Origin: Streptococcus sanguinis
GTDB lineage: Bacteria; Bacillota; Bacilli; Lactobacillales; Streptococcaceae
Direction of reading: 5' to 3'
NCBI GenBank assembly: GCA_013378335.1
Contig: CP040556.1
Location: forward strand, 1,302,001-1,366,000
Length of the DNA: 64,000 bases
In this document: in pieces, positions 19,261 through 28,422 of the stretch
Position numbering within the stretch: position 1 is the first letter of the stretch
Layout: the number at the start of each line of letters is the position of its first letter
Program-made: the position numbers and the translations under genes
The notes under the pieces: generated by a model
Told to the model about the DNA's origin: nothing
Databases searched by the model: none
Seen by the model: the letters and a program-made list of their open reading frames with translations, nothing else

Positions 19261-20103
19261 ATGACTTGGAAAATTATAGCTGACTCTGGCTGTGACTTTC
19301 GTGAAATGGCAAACGTGGCTAAAGACACTCAATTTGAAAGTGTTCCCTTGACCATTCAAGTGGAAAATGAGATTTTTGTAGATGATAAGCAGCTTGATAT
19401 CGATCTTATGATGGAGAAAATGTATGCTTCTTCTGCTGCTTCTAAGTCTGCCTGCCCTAGTCCAGATGACTATCTCAAAAGTTTTGAGGGAGCCGACAAG
19501 ATCTTTGTGGTGACTATCACCGGCACTCTATCTGGCAGCAATAATAGTGCACAGGTTGCTAAGAAAATCTTTTTGGAAGAACATTCTGATGCCCAGATTC
19601 ATGTCATTGATAGTCTTTCTGCTGGCGGCGAGGTGGACTTACTTGTGACTAAACTCAATGAACTCATCCAGCAAGATCTCAGCTTTGATGAAGTTGTTGA
19701 AGTCATTAGTCGCTATCAAGAGAAAACCAAGCTTCTCTTCGTTCTGGCAAAGGTAGATAACTTGGTCAAAAACGGCCGGCTTAGCAAACTTCTGGGAACC
19801 GTTGTCGGCTTGCTCAATATCCGCATGGTCGGTGAAGCTAGCCAGACTGGCACGCTAGAACTTCTGCAAAAGGCACGCGGTCCGAAAAAAGCTCTTACTT
19901 CTGCCATCGAAGAATTACTCAAAGCCGGTTACAAGGGTGGCCGACTCATCATCGCTCACCGCAATAACGAGAAGTTCTGCCAGCAATTTAGTCAACTAGT
20001 ACAAGAAAAGTATCCCCAAGCTCAAATCGAAATGGTGCCGACTTCAGGACTCTGCAGCTTCTATGCTGAGGAAGGCGGAATCTTAATGGGCTACGAAATT
20101 TAA
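19261..20103 (+). CDS. DegV-family fatty-acid-binding protein (FakB-like)
   Basis: 280 aa, the full family length. DegV proteins bind a fatty acid and, as FakB, present it to the kinase FakA for entry into phospholipid synthesis. The opening KIIADSGCDFREM with the Asp-Ser pair, TITGTLSGSNNSA (about residues 83-95) and the C-terminal domain are typical. An AAGGAG site precedes the ATG. The specific fatty acid cannot be told. It stands alone, divergent from a TetR gene. Confidence 0.92.
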   Translation: MTWKIIADSGCDFREMANVAKDTQFESVPLTIQVENEIFVDDKQLDIDLMMEKMYASSAASKSACPSPDDYLKSFEGADKIFVVTITGTLSGSNNSAQVAKKIFLEEHSDAQIHVIDSLSAGGEVDLLVTKLNELIQQDLSFDEVVEVISRYQEKTKLLFVLAKVDNLVKNGRLSKLLGTVVGLLNIRMVGEASQTGTLELLQKARGPKKALTSAIEELLKAGYKGGRLIIAHRNNEKFCQQFSQLVQEKYPQAQIEMVPTSGLCSFYAEEGGILMGYEI

Positions 20104-20114
20104 TACAATATCTA

Positions 20115-20163
20115 AAAAAGTAAAGGATTAGGCTAAGATAATTGACCTAATCCTTTACTTTTT
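20115..20163. terminator. Strong terminator after degV
   Basis: 18-bp perfect stem (AAAAAGTAAAGGATTAGG and its complement) with a 13-nt loop and T/A tracts on both sides. Confidence 0.9.
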
Positions 20164-20207
20164 CGATTTAATTCGCTATAATTGAAACAAGTAAAGGAGT
20201 TGATATT

Positions 20208-20981
20208 ATGGCCAGAGGAAGAGGCGCCGCAAGCCCCCAAGATAAGGAAGCAAGTCTTCTCATTTCTAAAAAACTCAAAGAACTTCTCAAGGAAACAGGT
20301 AAAAAACAAGTCGAACTATCTCGTGAAACAGGCATCCCTGCTAGTACTCTGACTGGCTATATCAAAGGGACATCTCTGCCTATCGCAGCCAATCTAGAAA
20401 AGATTGCAAGATTTTTTGAAGTGGAGGTTGAAGAAATCGACCCTCGTTACCGACTAATCGCTGACATCCCTCAGCAATTTCCCGATTTAAATCGTATTTA
20501 TCAACAACTTGACCAAGACAGACAGGAGAAAGGATTAAAGCTGCTGGAAGCTAGCCTCACTGAACAAGAAGCACATGCCGGCTTAAAGGACGACTACTTC
20601 CCCTACTTGGTTTATGAAAACTACTACCTCTCTCAGCATAAGCCTGAACAAGCTGATTTGGTCTGGCTGGACAGAGAAATTGACTACGATATTGCTCTTT
20701 GGGTACGAACAGACTCGTTAGAGCCCAAGTATCCGAGGGATTCCGTAGCGCTAATCAAGCAGACTCATTTTGAGCTTGCCGGTGCTATCTATGCTATTGA
20801 CTATGACGGCCAAACCATTATAAAAAGGGTCTTCAACGATCCATCCGGTATTCGTCTGATTTCCCTTAATAAAAAATATAGTGACAAGTTTATCCCGCAT
20901 GAGGAAGAGCCTAAGCTCATCGGCCGAGTCATGGCGACTTTCATGCCACTGGATGTAGAAAAAATACAGAAAAACAATTAA
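20208..20981 (+). CDS. XRE-family repressor with a LexA-like S24 peptidase domain
   Basis: 257 aa. The N-terminal helix-turn-helix (KQVELSRETGIPASTLTGYI, about residues 33-52) is followed by a linker and an S24 domain. The catalytic pair fits: Ser170 in RTDSLEPKYP and Lys206 in TIIKRVF, 36 residues apart as in LexA/CI. An Ala-Gly at 124-125 (EAHAGLKDD) sits where the self-cleavage site would be. This is the HdiR/CI-like layout, suggesting inactivation by RecA-dependent or other self-cleavage; that is inference. It is not beside prophage genes, so it is a chromosomal stress regulator rather than a phage repressor. TATAAT lies near 20179. Confidence 0.88.
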   Translation: MARGRGAASPQDKEASLLISKKLKELLKETGKKQVELSRETGIPASTLTGYIKGTSLPIAANLEKIARFFEVEVEEIDPRYRLIADIPQQFPDLNRIYQQLDQDRQEKGLKLLEASLTEQEAHAGLKDDYFPYLVYENYYLSQHKPEQADLVWLDREIDYDIALWVRTDSLEPKYPRDSVALIKQTHFELAGAIYAIDYDGQTIIKRVFNDPSGIRLISLNKKYSDKFIPHEEEPKLIGRVMATFMPLDVEKIQKNN

Positions 20982-21013
20982 CAGCTCTGCGAATGTGCAG
21001 AGCTGTTATTTTG
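20980..21013 (+). terminator. Terminator of the XRE/S24 gene
   Basis: AACAGCTCTGC/GCAGAGCTGTT, 11-bp stem, followed by ATTTT. Confidence 0.85.
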
Positions 21014-21142
21014 ATGATTATCAGTCAAAAAATTTTTTATTAAGTTATGAATGATAGCATTGTAAGTTAGTTAGAATTTTTTGATTTGTCATGCAGAAAT
21101 TTATAGAACAAATTCCCCGTTCTTCAGTAGGAAAAATATATT

Positions 21143-21502
21143 TTACAAAAAGTTCACTTCTAACCTGTCAATCTTACATGTAACATATTGACCAATTAGA
21201 TAGGAATAGTCCTCTAACCACTCACTTGTGATAGGAAATCCAACATCAATTGTTTCTGAGTCAATCATTTTTCCTGTTATAATATAAGAATAATTTTCAA
21301 TATGAGTGATATCATAACTTTCATTATCCGCTAATTGTAATTCAAAACCTCCAAACATATAGAACGATAGCTCTCCATTATATTCTTCTCCTTCTTTAAT
21401 ATTATACAGCGCCATAGATAGCATCGCTTCAAATTTTTGATTAACAATTTGAATAATAATATTATCTGTATCATCAAGTGAAATAATTTTCATTTTAGTC
21501 AT
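21143..21502 (-). CDS. Putative immunity protein of the LXG toxin
   Basis: 119 aa, very acidic (starts MTKMKIISLDDTDNIIIQIV), with no signal peptide and predicted mainly beta. Its ATG directly follows the toxin stop (TAG ATG), behind GGGAGGAG inside the toxin 3' end. In LXG/T7SS cassettes the gene right after the toxin normally encodes the cognate immunity protein, and the acidity fits that role. I do not recognise the family. The function is inferred from position. Confidence 0.6.
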   Translation of the reverse strand: MTKMKIISLDDTDNIIIQIVNQKFEAMLSMALYNIKEGEEYNGELSFYMFGGFELQLADNESYDITHIENYSYIITGKMIDSETIDVGFPITSEWLEDYSYLIGQYVTCKIDRLEVNFL

Positions 21503-23484
21503 CTATTGTTCTCCTCCCATCACTGGATTAATATTTTTGATAAATTCACCATTATTCACCTTTTTCCAAAAATCTTTCCCAGATTTTGTATGATATGTTG
21601 CAATATTCCCTTCAGAACTTATCCCAACAAATTCAAACTTCGCATTTCCTCTTGAATCATTTCCCATAAACCTGACAAAAGCTTTAGTTGATTCCCCTCT
21701 ATACTGAATCTCAATCTCTATTCCATTCCTGATGACATCGTTTGCACCTTCCAAATATTCTTTAGGATTAGAGTATAAATTATTGAATTCATCCCATGCT
21801 TCTGGAAATGTTCCATTAGTTTTTGTTCACTATTGAAGTTAAAATTCATATTATTTGAGTTACTGGTTTGTCCTACAGATAGCAAAGAATTATTGTTAGG
21901 AATCTCGGCTTCCGGCACTACCGGCTGACTCCCCACACTTGGAATTTTCCCTTTGATCCAATCTTTTCCTTTGCCGATGGCTTCGGGGATTGTTGTATAG
22001 GGTTTATTGTAATACTGGTTATACCCCACATAAGCAGAATACAAGGCAGTTCCCCAGCTAAGTGTTTCAGTGATTGGATGGATGTGATTATACCATTCAG
22101 CTGTTTGGATTTCTTCGGCTGTCGCAGGCTCAAGTGTAATTGGATTAATCCCTTCTTCAAGGATGTAATGATTGAACTTCGCCGTGTAATTAGGATCACG
22201 CCAGCTAAGTAATTTCTGACTGTCCATTAAAAAATAACGGTCTGTCACATAGCGATGATTGGCCCATTCAGTCTCTGACATGCCTAAACTGCCAAATGGT
22301 TTCACATGAGCCTGGGAAATGGCATTTTTGAGCTCAGGAAATTCTTTTTCTATCTCCTCTTGGCTCATACCATCTATTTTTTTCTTGAAAGCTGGATTAA
22401 CCTTAGCTAATTCTGTGGGACTCAAGCCTAGATGATCACTTTTTACTTGGTCATATCTCGCCATAATCAATTTAAGAGCATCCTGACTCATAGTTGCAAT
22501 AGATACATCAGTATATCCCGTGTTTAAAAAATGTTCATAGGCCTGAATCTTGTCACCATACTTTTCCTCAAGTTCAGCTCGGGTCATATTGAAAACATCC
22601 AGTAGATTCTCCCCTTTATCTGTCTTAAGATTTTTATTAAAGTTAGCAATAATCTTCTTCCATTCAGAACGTGGTTTACCCCGCAGCTTCTCTGCGAGCT
22701 TACCTCGGTAATAGATTTCAGCAGCACCAGATAATTTCATATCTTTGACTGCCTTGTCTATGGCCTGTTCTTGCGGGGTTTGATAATCACTCTTTGAAAC
22801 AGTCTGAATCTCTTGAGCCTTCATCTTAGTAGACCAACTCATATCTATGCCTTCAGTAGAATAATTCCCATCACTATCTACCAACACCTGACTAAGCTGT
22901 GTCGCTCCTTGGATAGCTAAGTTCAAAACCTGCAGACTATCTGTGAAATACTGGGACACCTGAGCCACAAACCATTCCAGTTTGTCAATTTTTTCCTGAA
23001 TTTCCCGAATGCCGATATTTAGCTGGTTTTCCACCTCAGTCAGAGCAATCGTCTTGGACAAATTATCAGCTAATTTCCCTGCAAATCCATCGCTAATCCG
23101 GCGAGATAGAGACTGATACTCCGCCAACTGAGCTTGGGTTTTCTCCAACATCTCCTGTTTTATTTTCAGCTGTTCTTTCAATAACTCCAAATCTAACTCG
23201 CCGTATTTGGCCACCTCGGCATCGGCACTTTTATAAGAGGAAAGTTCCCCCTGAATATCATCAATAGCCTCTTGCAGCTTCTTGATGGCGGGGATGATTA
23301 CTTCGGTAAATAAGCCTCTCCCCGCTGTGTAAGCCGCTCCCTGCAACTCACCCGACTCCAAAGAGGCAATCAGATGGTCGCAGCCACTAGATAGACGATC
23401 GGTCACTTGATTAGCTACTTGAAGGTTGCTGGTCATCGCTTGGATAAGCTGGGCTGAATCTGCTGCACTATATTTTACTCCCAT
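21503..23484 (-). CDS. Type VII secretion LXG-domain toxin, apparent -1 frameshift near the C-terminal domain
   Basis: N-terminal LXG domain (about residues 1-215) with LESGELQGAAYTAGRGL and long helices/coiled coil (ELLKEQLKIKQEMLEKTQAQ). A central helical, charged region follows (about 230-450), then a proline/asparagine linker and a short C-terminal domain. The first frame stops at 21718. A second frame carries on the protein to 21503: FPEAWDEFNNLYSNPKEYL, IEIQYRGESTKAFVRFMG, HTKSGKDFWKKVNN. One extra A in the 5-A run at 21820-21824 joins them into about 659 aa. LXG proteins are exported by T7SS and poison rival bacteria. The toxic domain is not one I can name. Confidence 0.8.
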
Positions 23485-23834
23485 GGCAGACTATTCCTTT
23501 CTTTGGTCAGTTCTTCTCGCTCTTTTTCCATAGTCTTTCTTGCTTGATGACTAATCTTTCCCAGTTCATCCATCTGAACATCCACATAGTTCTTAACCTG
23601 TCGGTTAAGATACTGAGTTTCTGCTAAATCACGACTGAGGGCAGCAGAGCTTTGAGGGTGCTCATAAAGTAGATGTTCCATTCGAGTCGTCAAATAGTGG
23701 AAATCCGTCGCAAAATTCGCCAGAGAAATCTCATATTGACGTTTCATCGTCATAAATTCGTCTTCTTTTTGGTCAACTTTGAGAATTTTTTCGTAAAGTG
23801 CCTGGCGTTCTTTTTCGCTTTTATCTGCCTTCAT
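23475..23834 (-). CDS. LXG partner protein, DUF3958/Lap2-like
   Basis: 119 aa, almost entirely alpha-helical and rich in Glu, Lys and Gln (about residues 1-60 and 75-115 form a helical hairpin). It lies between the small TIGR04197-like protein and the LXG toxin and overlaps the toxin start by 10 bases. In streptococcal T7SS loci this position holds Lap2, a small chaperone/targeting partner that binds the LXG helices. The assignment rests on size, fold pattern and gene order. Confidence 0.7.
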   Translation of the reverse strand: MKADKSEKERQALYEKILKVDQKEDEFMTMKRQYEISLANFATDFHYLTTRMEHLLYEHPQSSAALSRDLAETQYLNRQVKNYVDVQMDELGKISHQARKTMEKEREELTKERNSLPWE

Positions 23835-23835
23835 C

Positions 23836-24108
23836 TCAACTCTCCCAGCGCTTGGCTTCCTCTATATCGCGTTTCTCAATTTTTGCAGCAATTTCTGGAA
23901 ATTTATTGGCCTGAGTCAGAACAGCTGAGCTGAAGTCACTGACAGCCTGCAGCATTTGATTGCAGGCCTGACGGCCAGCTTCCATCCCAGCAATCCCTGT
24001 TGTATAGGAAAATTCGACTTGTTGATTTTGTGCATTGCTAGTATCAACTCCAACTAGCTCGCTGATAGCAGAGCCAGCTGAAATAGCGCTCGATTTAATT
24101 TGTCCCAT
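23836..24108 (-). CDS. LXG partner protein, TIGR04197/DUF3130 (Lap1-like) T7SS protein
   Basis: 90 aa from the ATG at 24108 (MGQIKSSAISAGSAISEL), behind AAGGAGAAG; the upstream open frame to 24153 has no site. It is a WXG100-like helical hairpin with FSYTTGIAGMEAG in the turn region and a C-terminal tail IEKRDIEEAKRW. Lap1-type proteins carry targeting information for T7SS export with the LXG toxin. It is the first gene of the four-gene cassette; TATAAT lies just upstream on the minus strand (about 24164-24169). Confidence 0.75.
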   Translation of the reverse strand: MGQIKSSAISAGSAISELVGVDTSNAQNQQVEFSYTTGIAGMEAGRQACNQMLQAVSDFSSAVLTQANKFPEIAAKIEKRDIEEAKRWES

Positions 24109-24191
24109 TATTTCTTCTCCTTTTGGAATTGTATTCAAGAAAACATAAAACATACCCTTTCATTATAACATATCCCTCAAAATAATAGACT

Positions 24192-24229
24192 CAAAAAGAA
24201 AAAATCAGAAAGTCTTTCGACTTCCTGAT
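24192..24229 (-). terminator. Terminator of the ABC exporter operon
   Basis: ATCAGGAAGTC-GAAA-GACTTTCTGAT with one mismatch, followed by TTTTTCTTTTTG on the minus strand. Confidence 0.85.
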
Positions 24230-24235
24230 GCTCTT

Positions 24236-25872
24236 TTAATAAAATACTGCTAACTCTTCATTTAGCTTTTTCATGTAGTGTTTGTGGACTATGTAAGACA
24301 ACACAGCTAATCCTACTAGAACTAGAGCCACTATCGTATAAATTACCAGAGGCGCAAGAACATTGGATATAAAGAAGAGAAATGTAATGACAATCATCAT
24401 TCCTAAAATCAGAGCGATAGCTAGGAGAGTTTTCACCATATTGTTACCTCGGCTCATCAATTCTGTGACATTGGACCAATTGGTCACGAGATGCTTGTAG
24501 TCTCGGTAGTAACCCCAGGAACTCCACATTAGACTAATCAAGGCCCAAACAATCACCATTCCCAAGAAAGTCACTGGATGCATACCGAAAACAAGGCTGC
24601 TTATCAAAAGCAAGGTTAGAGGCAGGATAGACTGGACGGCAAAGAGCTGCCAAAACTTCAGACGAATATATTGCTTCAAATCAAAGGGGAGAACCTTGAG
24701 ATAATCAAAATTTTCCCTTTCCAGAGAAATCCCAATAGCCGTAAGGTTGCTGCCGCCTGAGTTTAGCGTTGCAATCAAAACAGCCAAGGCCATCATTGGC
24801 AAGAGGAAACGCGGTCCCAGATAAGAAGTCAAAGACAAGCCGCCTTGTATCATACCCATTCCCATACTGAAAATGACAATGTAAGGGAGAATGGCCGACA
24901 TAAAGATGGCCTGCATAATGACAGAACCCTCGCTCAAAAGCCTGATATTGTAGCGCCAGACAAACTTTTTGAGATTTTTTGCTTCAGCAATATTGATGTC
25001 ATGCACGCGCTCCCGCTTTCCTACTGAAGAGCCTGTCATGAGAGCTGCCTCATAAAATTCTGGAATTACCTTGGTCTTTACGATGAAAAATAGAAGAGCT
25101 GCAACTGCCACCCAGCCCAAAATCCCAGCAAGGAAGCTGTATGAAAAGGATGAAGAATAAAATCATAAAAAGCCTGAACTGGAGGGAAGAAAGCTTTAAC
25201 CTCTGTACGATTTATAACGCTTCTGCTGTTCATTTGATTAATCATAAAATAGAGGAAAAAGGAGCCAATGGAGACAAGAGCCAGAATGACATTGGACAGG
25301 ATGGTCTTGTACTTCCTGAAAAAGGCTGTCTTGGTAATAAAATGGACGGCAATCAAAATCAGAAAGGTGATAACTGAACTTAAAATCAGAATAGCAAGCA
25401 GAGCCAAGGGTAGGCCCAAGAAAGGATTACCACCTTGAAAAGCCAAAACCAAGAAATAACTGAACATAGGCAAAATGGCAATCAGCAAGGTCAGAATAAC
25501 CGAAATGCTTTTTCCGACGATGATTTCTGCTTCGCTAAAAGCATAGGGGCGATAAGACTGCAAGTCCTTGCTTTCATAAAAGACATTGTAAAAAACCAGA
25601 AAGCCCTGAGACATAGAAAAGAGAGCAAAAGCAGAAACCAAATTGGCAAAGAGACCTGGATTGCCAACTAGTTGGTTCAGGGAGCCCATCAAACCGAAAA
25701 GAAAGAGATAGACCAGTCCTAAGATCAGATACATGCGGATAGCCTTCAGCGATACATTGACCTTGCGCTCAGGATTCTTAGCTTGCATCTTGCGGTACTG
25801 CTGCAGCTGAGAAGGCTGAATAGCATAGAGAATGTTGATATCAACGAGTTTTTTTATAGCTTTAATGCGCAT
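24236..25872 (-). CDS. ABC exporter permease, apparent frameshift in the middle
   Basis: Two overlapping frames make one membrane protein of about 545 aa. The N-terminal part (from ATG 25872, MRIKAIKKLVDINILYA) runs through six or more membrane segments to FILHPFHTASLLG. The C-terminal part resumes around 25120 with GWVAVAALLFFIVKTK and continues through further segments to 24236. The frames overlap by 43 bases, and a single added base in about 25121-25145 joins them. It overlaps the ATPase gene by 11 bases. It is an ABC-2-like permease; the substrate is unknown. Confidence 0.78.
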
Positions 25873-26605
25873 CAGGACTCACCTCTTCTCTACGGCCTGC
25901 CAGACCAAGATAAATGGTTTCAAGAGACTGTTCTGGATGTTGGCCTTTTAGTTCTTCAATAGTTCCGTAGAAAATCAATTTCCCTTTTTTGAGAATGGCC
26001 ACCTTATCACAGAGCTGCTCTGCCACTTCCAAGACATGGGTTGAAAAGAGAACTGTATTTCCTTTATCCGCATGCTCCCGCATCATCTGCTTGAGGTCAA
26101 AAGCCGCCTGCGGATCAAGACCAGTCAGCGGCTCATCCAGCACCCAAATATCCGGGTCAGACAAAAGCGCCGCTATGACGAAGACTTTTTGCCTCATCCC
26201 ATGAGAGAATGAATCAATGACCTCATAACGATGAGATCCAAAGTCGAAAATATGGAGCAGATTTCCCAGTCGCTCTTCGACTTCAGCATTTGTCATATCG
26301 TAAGAAGTCGCTACCAGTTCCCAGAACTCATTGGCAGTTAGGCGCAAAAATAAATCTGGTGAATCAGCTACATAGCCGATTTTTTTCTTGATTTCCAAGC
26401 GATTAGCGGATAATTCTTTCCCATCTACAAAAATCTGTCCACTACTAGGATTGATGACGCTGACTAATGACTTAATGGTAGTAGATTTTCCGGCGCCATT
26501 GTGACCAATCAGACCGACGATTTCTCCGCTTTGCAAGGTTAGATTCAGCTGATTGAGAGCTACCGTTCCTTCATAAACTTTAGTGACATCTTTAAATTCA
26601 ATCAT
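25862..26605 (-). CDS. ABC exporter ATP-binding protein
   Basis: 247 aa, one ABC domain of the export type: Walker A LIGHNGAGKST (about residues 33-43), the signature-region FSHGMRQK in place of LSGGQ, Walker B IWVLDEPLTGLD, and the H-loop FSTHVLEVAE. The SHGMRQK form is usual in EcsA/BcrA-like ATPases. It is translated with the permease that it overlaps. Possible roles include efflux of peptides or lipids; no specific evidence is visible. Confidence 0.88.
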   Translation of the reverse strand: MIEFKDVTKVYEGTVALNQLNLTLQSGEIVGLIGHNGAGKSTTIKSLVSVINPSSGQIFVDGKELSANRLEIKKKIGYVADSPDLFLRLTANEFWELVATSYDMTNAEVEERLGNLLHIFDFGSHRYEVIDSFSHGMRQKVFVIAALLSDPDIWVLDEPLTGLDPQAAFDLKQMMREHADKGNTVLFSTHVLEVAEQLCDKVAILKKGKLIFYGTIEELKGQHPEQSLETIYLGLAGRREEVSPDAH

Positions 26606-26745
26606 AAGAGAGCTCCTTTACCGATTTCTATACAGATTAGTATACTCTTTTTGCAGCTTTTTGTCTCAGCTGAAAATGTTTCATTTTCAATTTTAAAAAG
26701 ATTTCTCAAATTATAAAAGAGTTAAGTGTTTATGATAGTGAAAAG

Positions 26746-26783
26746 CGCAAACGATTGCGTCTTTCTGCTTCTTTTGGTACAAT
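26746..26783 (+). promoter_or_regulatory. amyA promoter with a MalR-like operator
   Basis: CGCAAACGATTGCG (26746-26759) is a near-perfect palindrome very like the MalR operator core CGCAAACGTTTGCG of streptococcal maltose genes. It overlaps the -35 box TTGCGT (26755-26760); 17 bp later is TACAAT (26778-26783). A LacI-type repressor bound here would block RNA polymerase. MalR itself is not in the window. Confidence 0.75.
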
Positions 26784-26817
26784 AAAGCCTAGCAATAAGA
26801 ATTATAGGAATCACAGT

Positions 26818-28266
26818 ATGGAAAATCAAACTTTAATGCAGTATTTTGAATGGTATCTGCCAGATGACGGTCAGCATTGGAATCGCTTGGCAGAAGACGC
26901 ACCTAACTTAGCAGCGAAAGGAATTCGCAAGGTCTGGATGCCGCCGGCTTTCAAGGGAACCAGCTCTAATGATGTCGGATATGGCGTATATGACCTCTTT
27001 GATTTAGGAGAGTTCGACCAAAAAGGGACTGTACGCACCAAGTATGGCTTGAAGGAAGAATACCTCCGAGCAATTGAAGCGCTTGAGCAGAACGGCATTG
27101 AGGCTATTGCGGATGTTGTCCTCAATCACAAGGCCGCAGCTGACTACAAAGAGCGTTTTACCGTCGTTGAAGTTGATCCTAATGACCGCACAAAGGTCTT
27201 GTCAGAACCTTTCGAGATTAAAGGCTGGACTAAGTTTGTCTTCCCAGGCCGCAAAAAAGCTTACAATGACTTCGAATGGCACTGGTACCACTTCACCGGC
27301 ACTGACTATGATGCAAAAAACAACAAGTCAGGCATTTTTCTCATCCAAGGCGACAATAAAGGTTGGGCAGATGATGAGCTAGTAGACAATGAGAATGGTA
27401 ACTACGACTATCTCATGTATGCGGATATTGATTTCAAGCACCCCGAAGTCATCCAGAATCTCTACGACTGGGCTCATTGGTTTATTGAAAGCACTGGTGT
27501 TCATGGCTTTCGCTTAGATGCTGTTAAACACATTGATTCATTCTTTATGAAGAATTTCATCCGCGATATTACTGAAAAATACGGTGACGATTTCTATGTC
27601 TTTGGGGAATTTTGGAATAGTGACGAGACAGCCAATAACGATTATCTAGAAAGTATTGACTACCGCTTTGACCTAGTTGATGTCAAGCTCCATCAGAATT
27701 TATTTGATGCCAGCAAATCTGGAGCAGACTATGACCTGCGAACTATTTTTGATCAAACACTTGCACAAAATCATCCTGAATCGGCTGTAACCTTTGTAGA
27801 CAATCACGATACTCAGAGAGGTCAGGCTCTGGAATCTACTGTCGAAGAATGGTTCAAGCCTGCGGCCTATGCTCTCATACTTCTAAGAGAAGCTGGATTG
27901 CCCTGCGTCTTTTACGGAGACTACTATGGCATTAGCGGAGAATTTGCCCAAGAGAGCTTTCAAGAGGTACTGGATAAACTCCTAGACACCCGTCTCAATC
28001 TAGCCTATGGTGAGCAGACCGACTACTTTGACGATGCAAACTGTATCGGCTGGACTCGTCAAGGTAAGGACGATGGTCAGCCAATCGCTGTCCTTATCAG
28101 CAATGCTCAATCCGCTAGTAAATCCATGCTAATCGGTCCAGAATGGGTCGGCAGAGAATTCAGCGATTATCTAGGCAACAACGCTCAAATCGTAACCATT
28201 GACGACCAAGGCTGGGGAGAATTTCCTGTGGAGGAAAAATCAGTTAGTGTCTGGAGTGTCAGGTAA
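26818..28266 (+). CDS. amyA: Cytoplasmic alpha-amylase, GH13_5 type
   Basis: 482 aa from the ATG at 26818 (MENQTLMQYFEWYLPDDG); the frame is open further up, but those codons overlap the promoter. It hydrolyses alpha-1,4 links in maltodextrins. There is no signal peptide. The four GH13 regions are seen: DVVLNH, GFRLDAVKH (nucleophile Asp), FGEFW (acid/base Glu) and FVDNHD. Presumed use is the breakdown of imported maltodextrin or stored glycogen, consistent with the MalR-like operator. It has a strong terminator. Confidence 0.94.
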   Translation: MENQTLMQYFEWYLPDDGQHWNRLAEDAPNLAAKGIRKVWMPPAFKGTSSNDVGYGVYDLFDLGEFDQKGTVRTKYGLKEEYLRAIEALEQNGIEAIADVVLNHKAAADYKERFTVVEVDPNDRTKVLSEPFEIKGWTKFVFPGRKKAYNDFEWHWYHFTGTDYDAKNNKSGIFLIQGDNKGWADDELVDNENGNYDYLMYADIDFKHPEVIQNLYDWAHWFIESTGVHGFRLDAVKHIDSFFMKNFIRDITEKYGDDFYVFGEFWNSDETANNDYLESIDYRFDLVDVKLHQNLFDASKSGADYDLRTIFDQTLAQNHPESAVTFVDNHDTQRGQALESTVEEWFKPAAYALILLREAGLPCVFYGDYYGISGEFAQESFQEVLDKLLDTRLNLAYGEQTDYFDDANCIGWTRQGKDDGQPIAVLISNAQSASKSMLIGPEWVGREFSDYLGNNAQIVTIDDQGWGEFPVEEKSVSVWSVR

Positions 28267-28287
28267 TCAATTTTCTTATAGCAAACT

Positions 28288-28324
28288 AAAAACCGATTCG
28301 CAGTACACTGACGAATCGGTTTTT
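28288..28324 (+). terminator. Terminator of amyA
   Basis: AAAAACCGATTCG and its exact complement around an 11-nt loop. The symmetric A and T tracts may also serve the convergent peptidase gene. Confidence 0.9.
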
Positions 28325-28422
28325 AAGTTTCTAGGCTTTGAGGTAGTTGAAGAAGAGCTCCTGTTTTCTATAGAACTGCCGTTACATAGAAATCCCCGCC
28401 AATAAGATAAAATGAAGTTCAC

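Noticed and set aside
20208..20981. Prophage repressor
   Set aside because: CI-like architecture, but no phage genes, integrase or attachment sites nearby.
25141..25671. Two plus-strand frames opposite the ABC permease
   Set aside because: Lysine/asparagine/glutamine-rich translations of the antisense of membrane segments; no start signals.
28199..28405. 68-codon frame running past the amyA terminator
   Set aside because: Passes through a strong terminator hairpin and starts inside amyA in another frame; no support as a gene.
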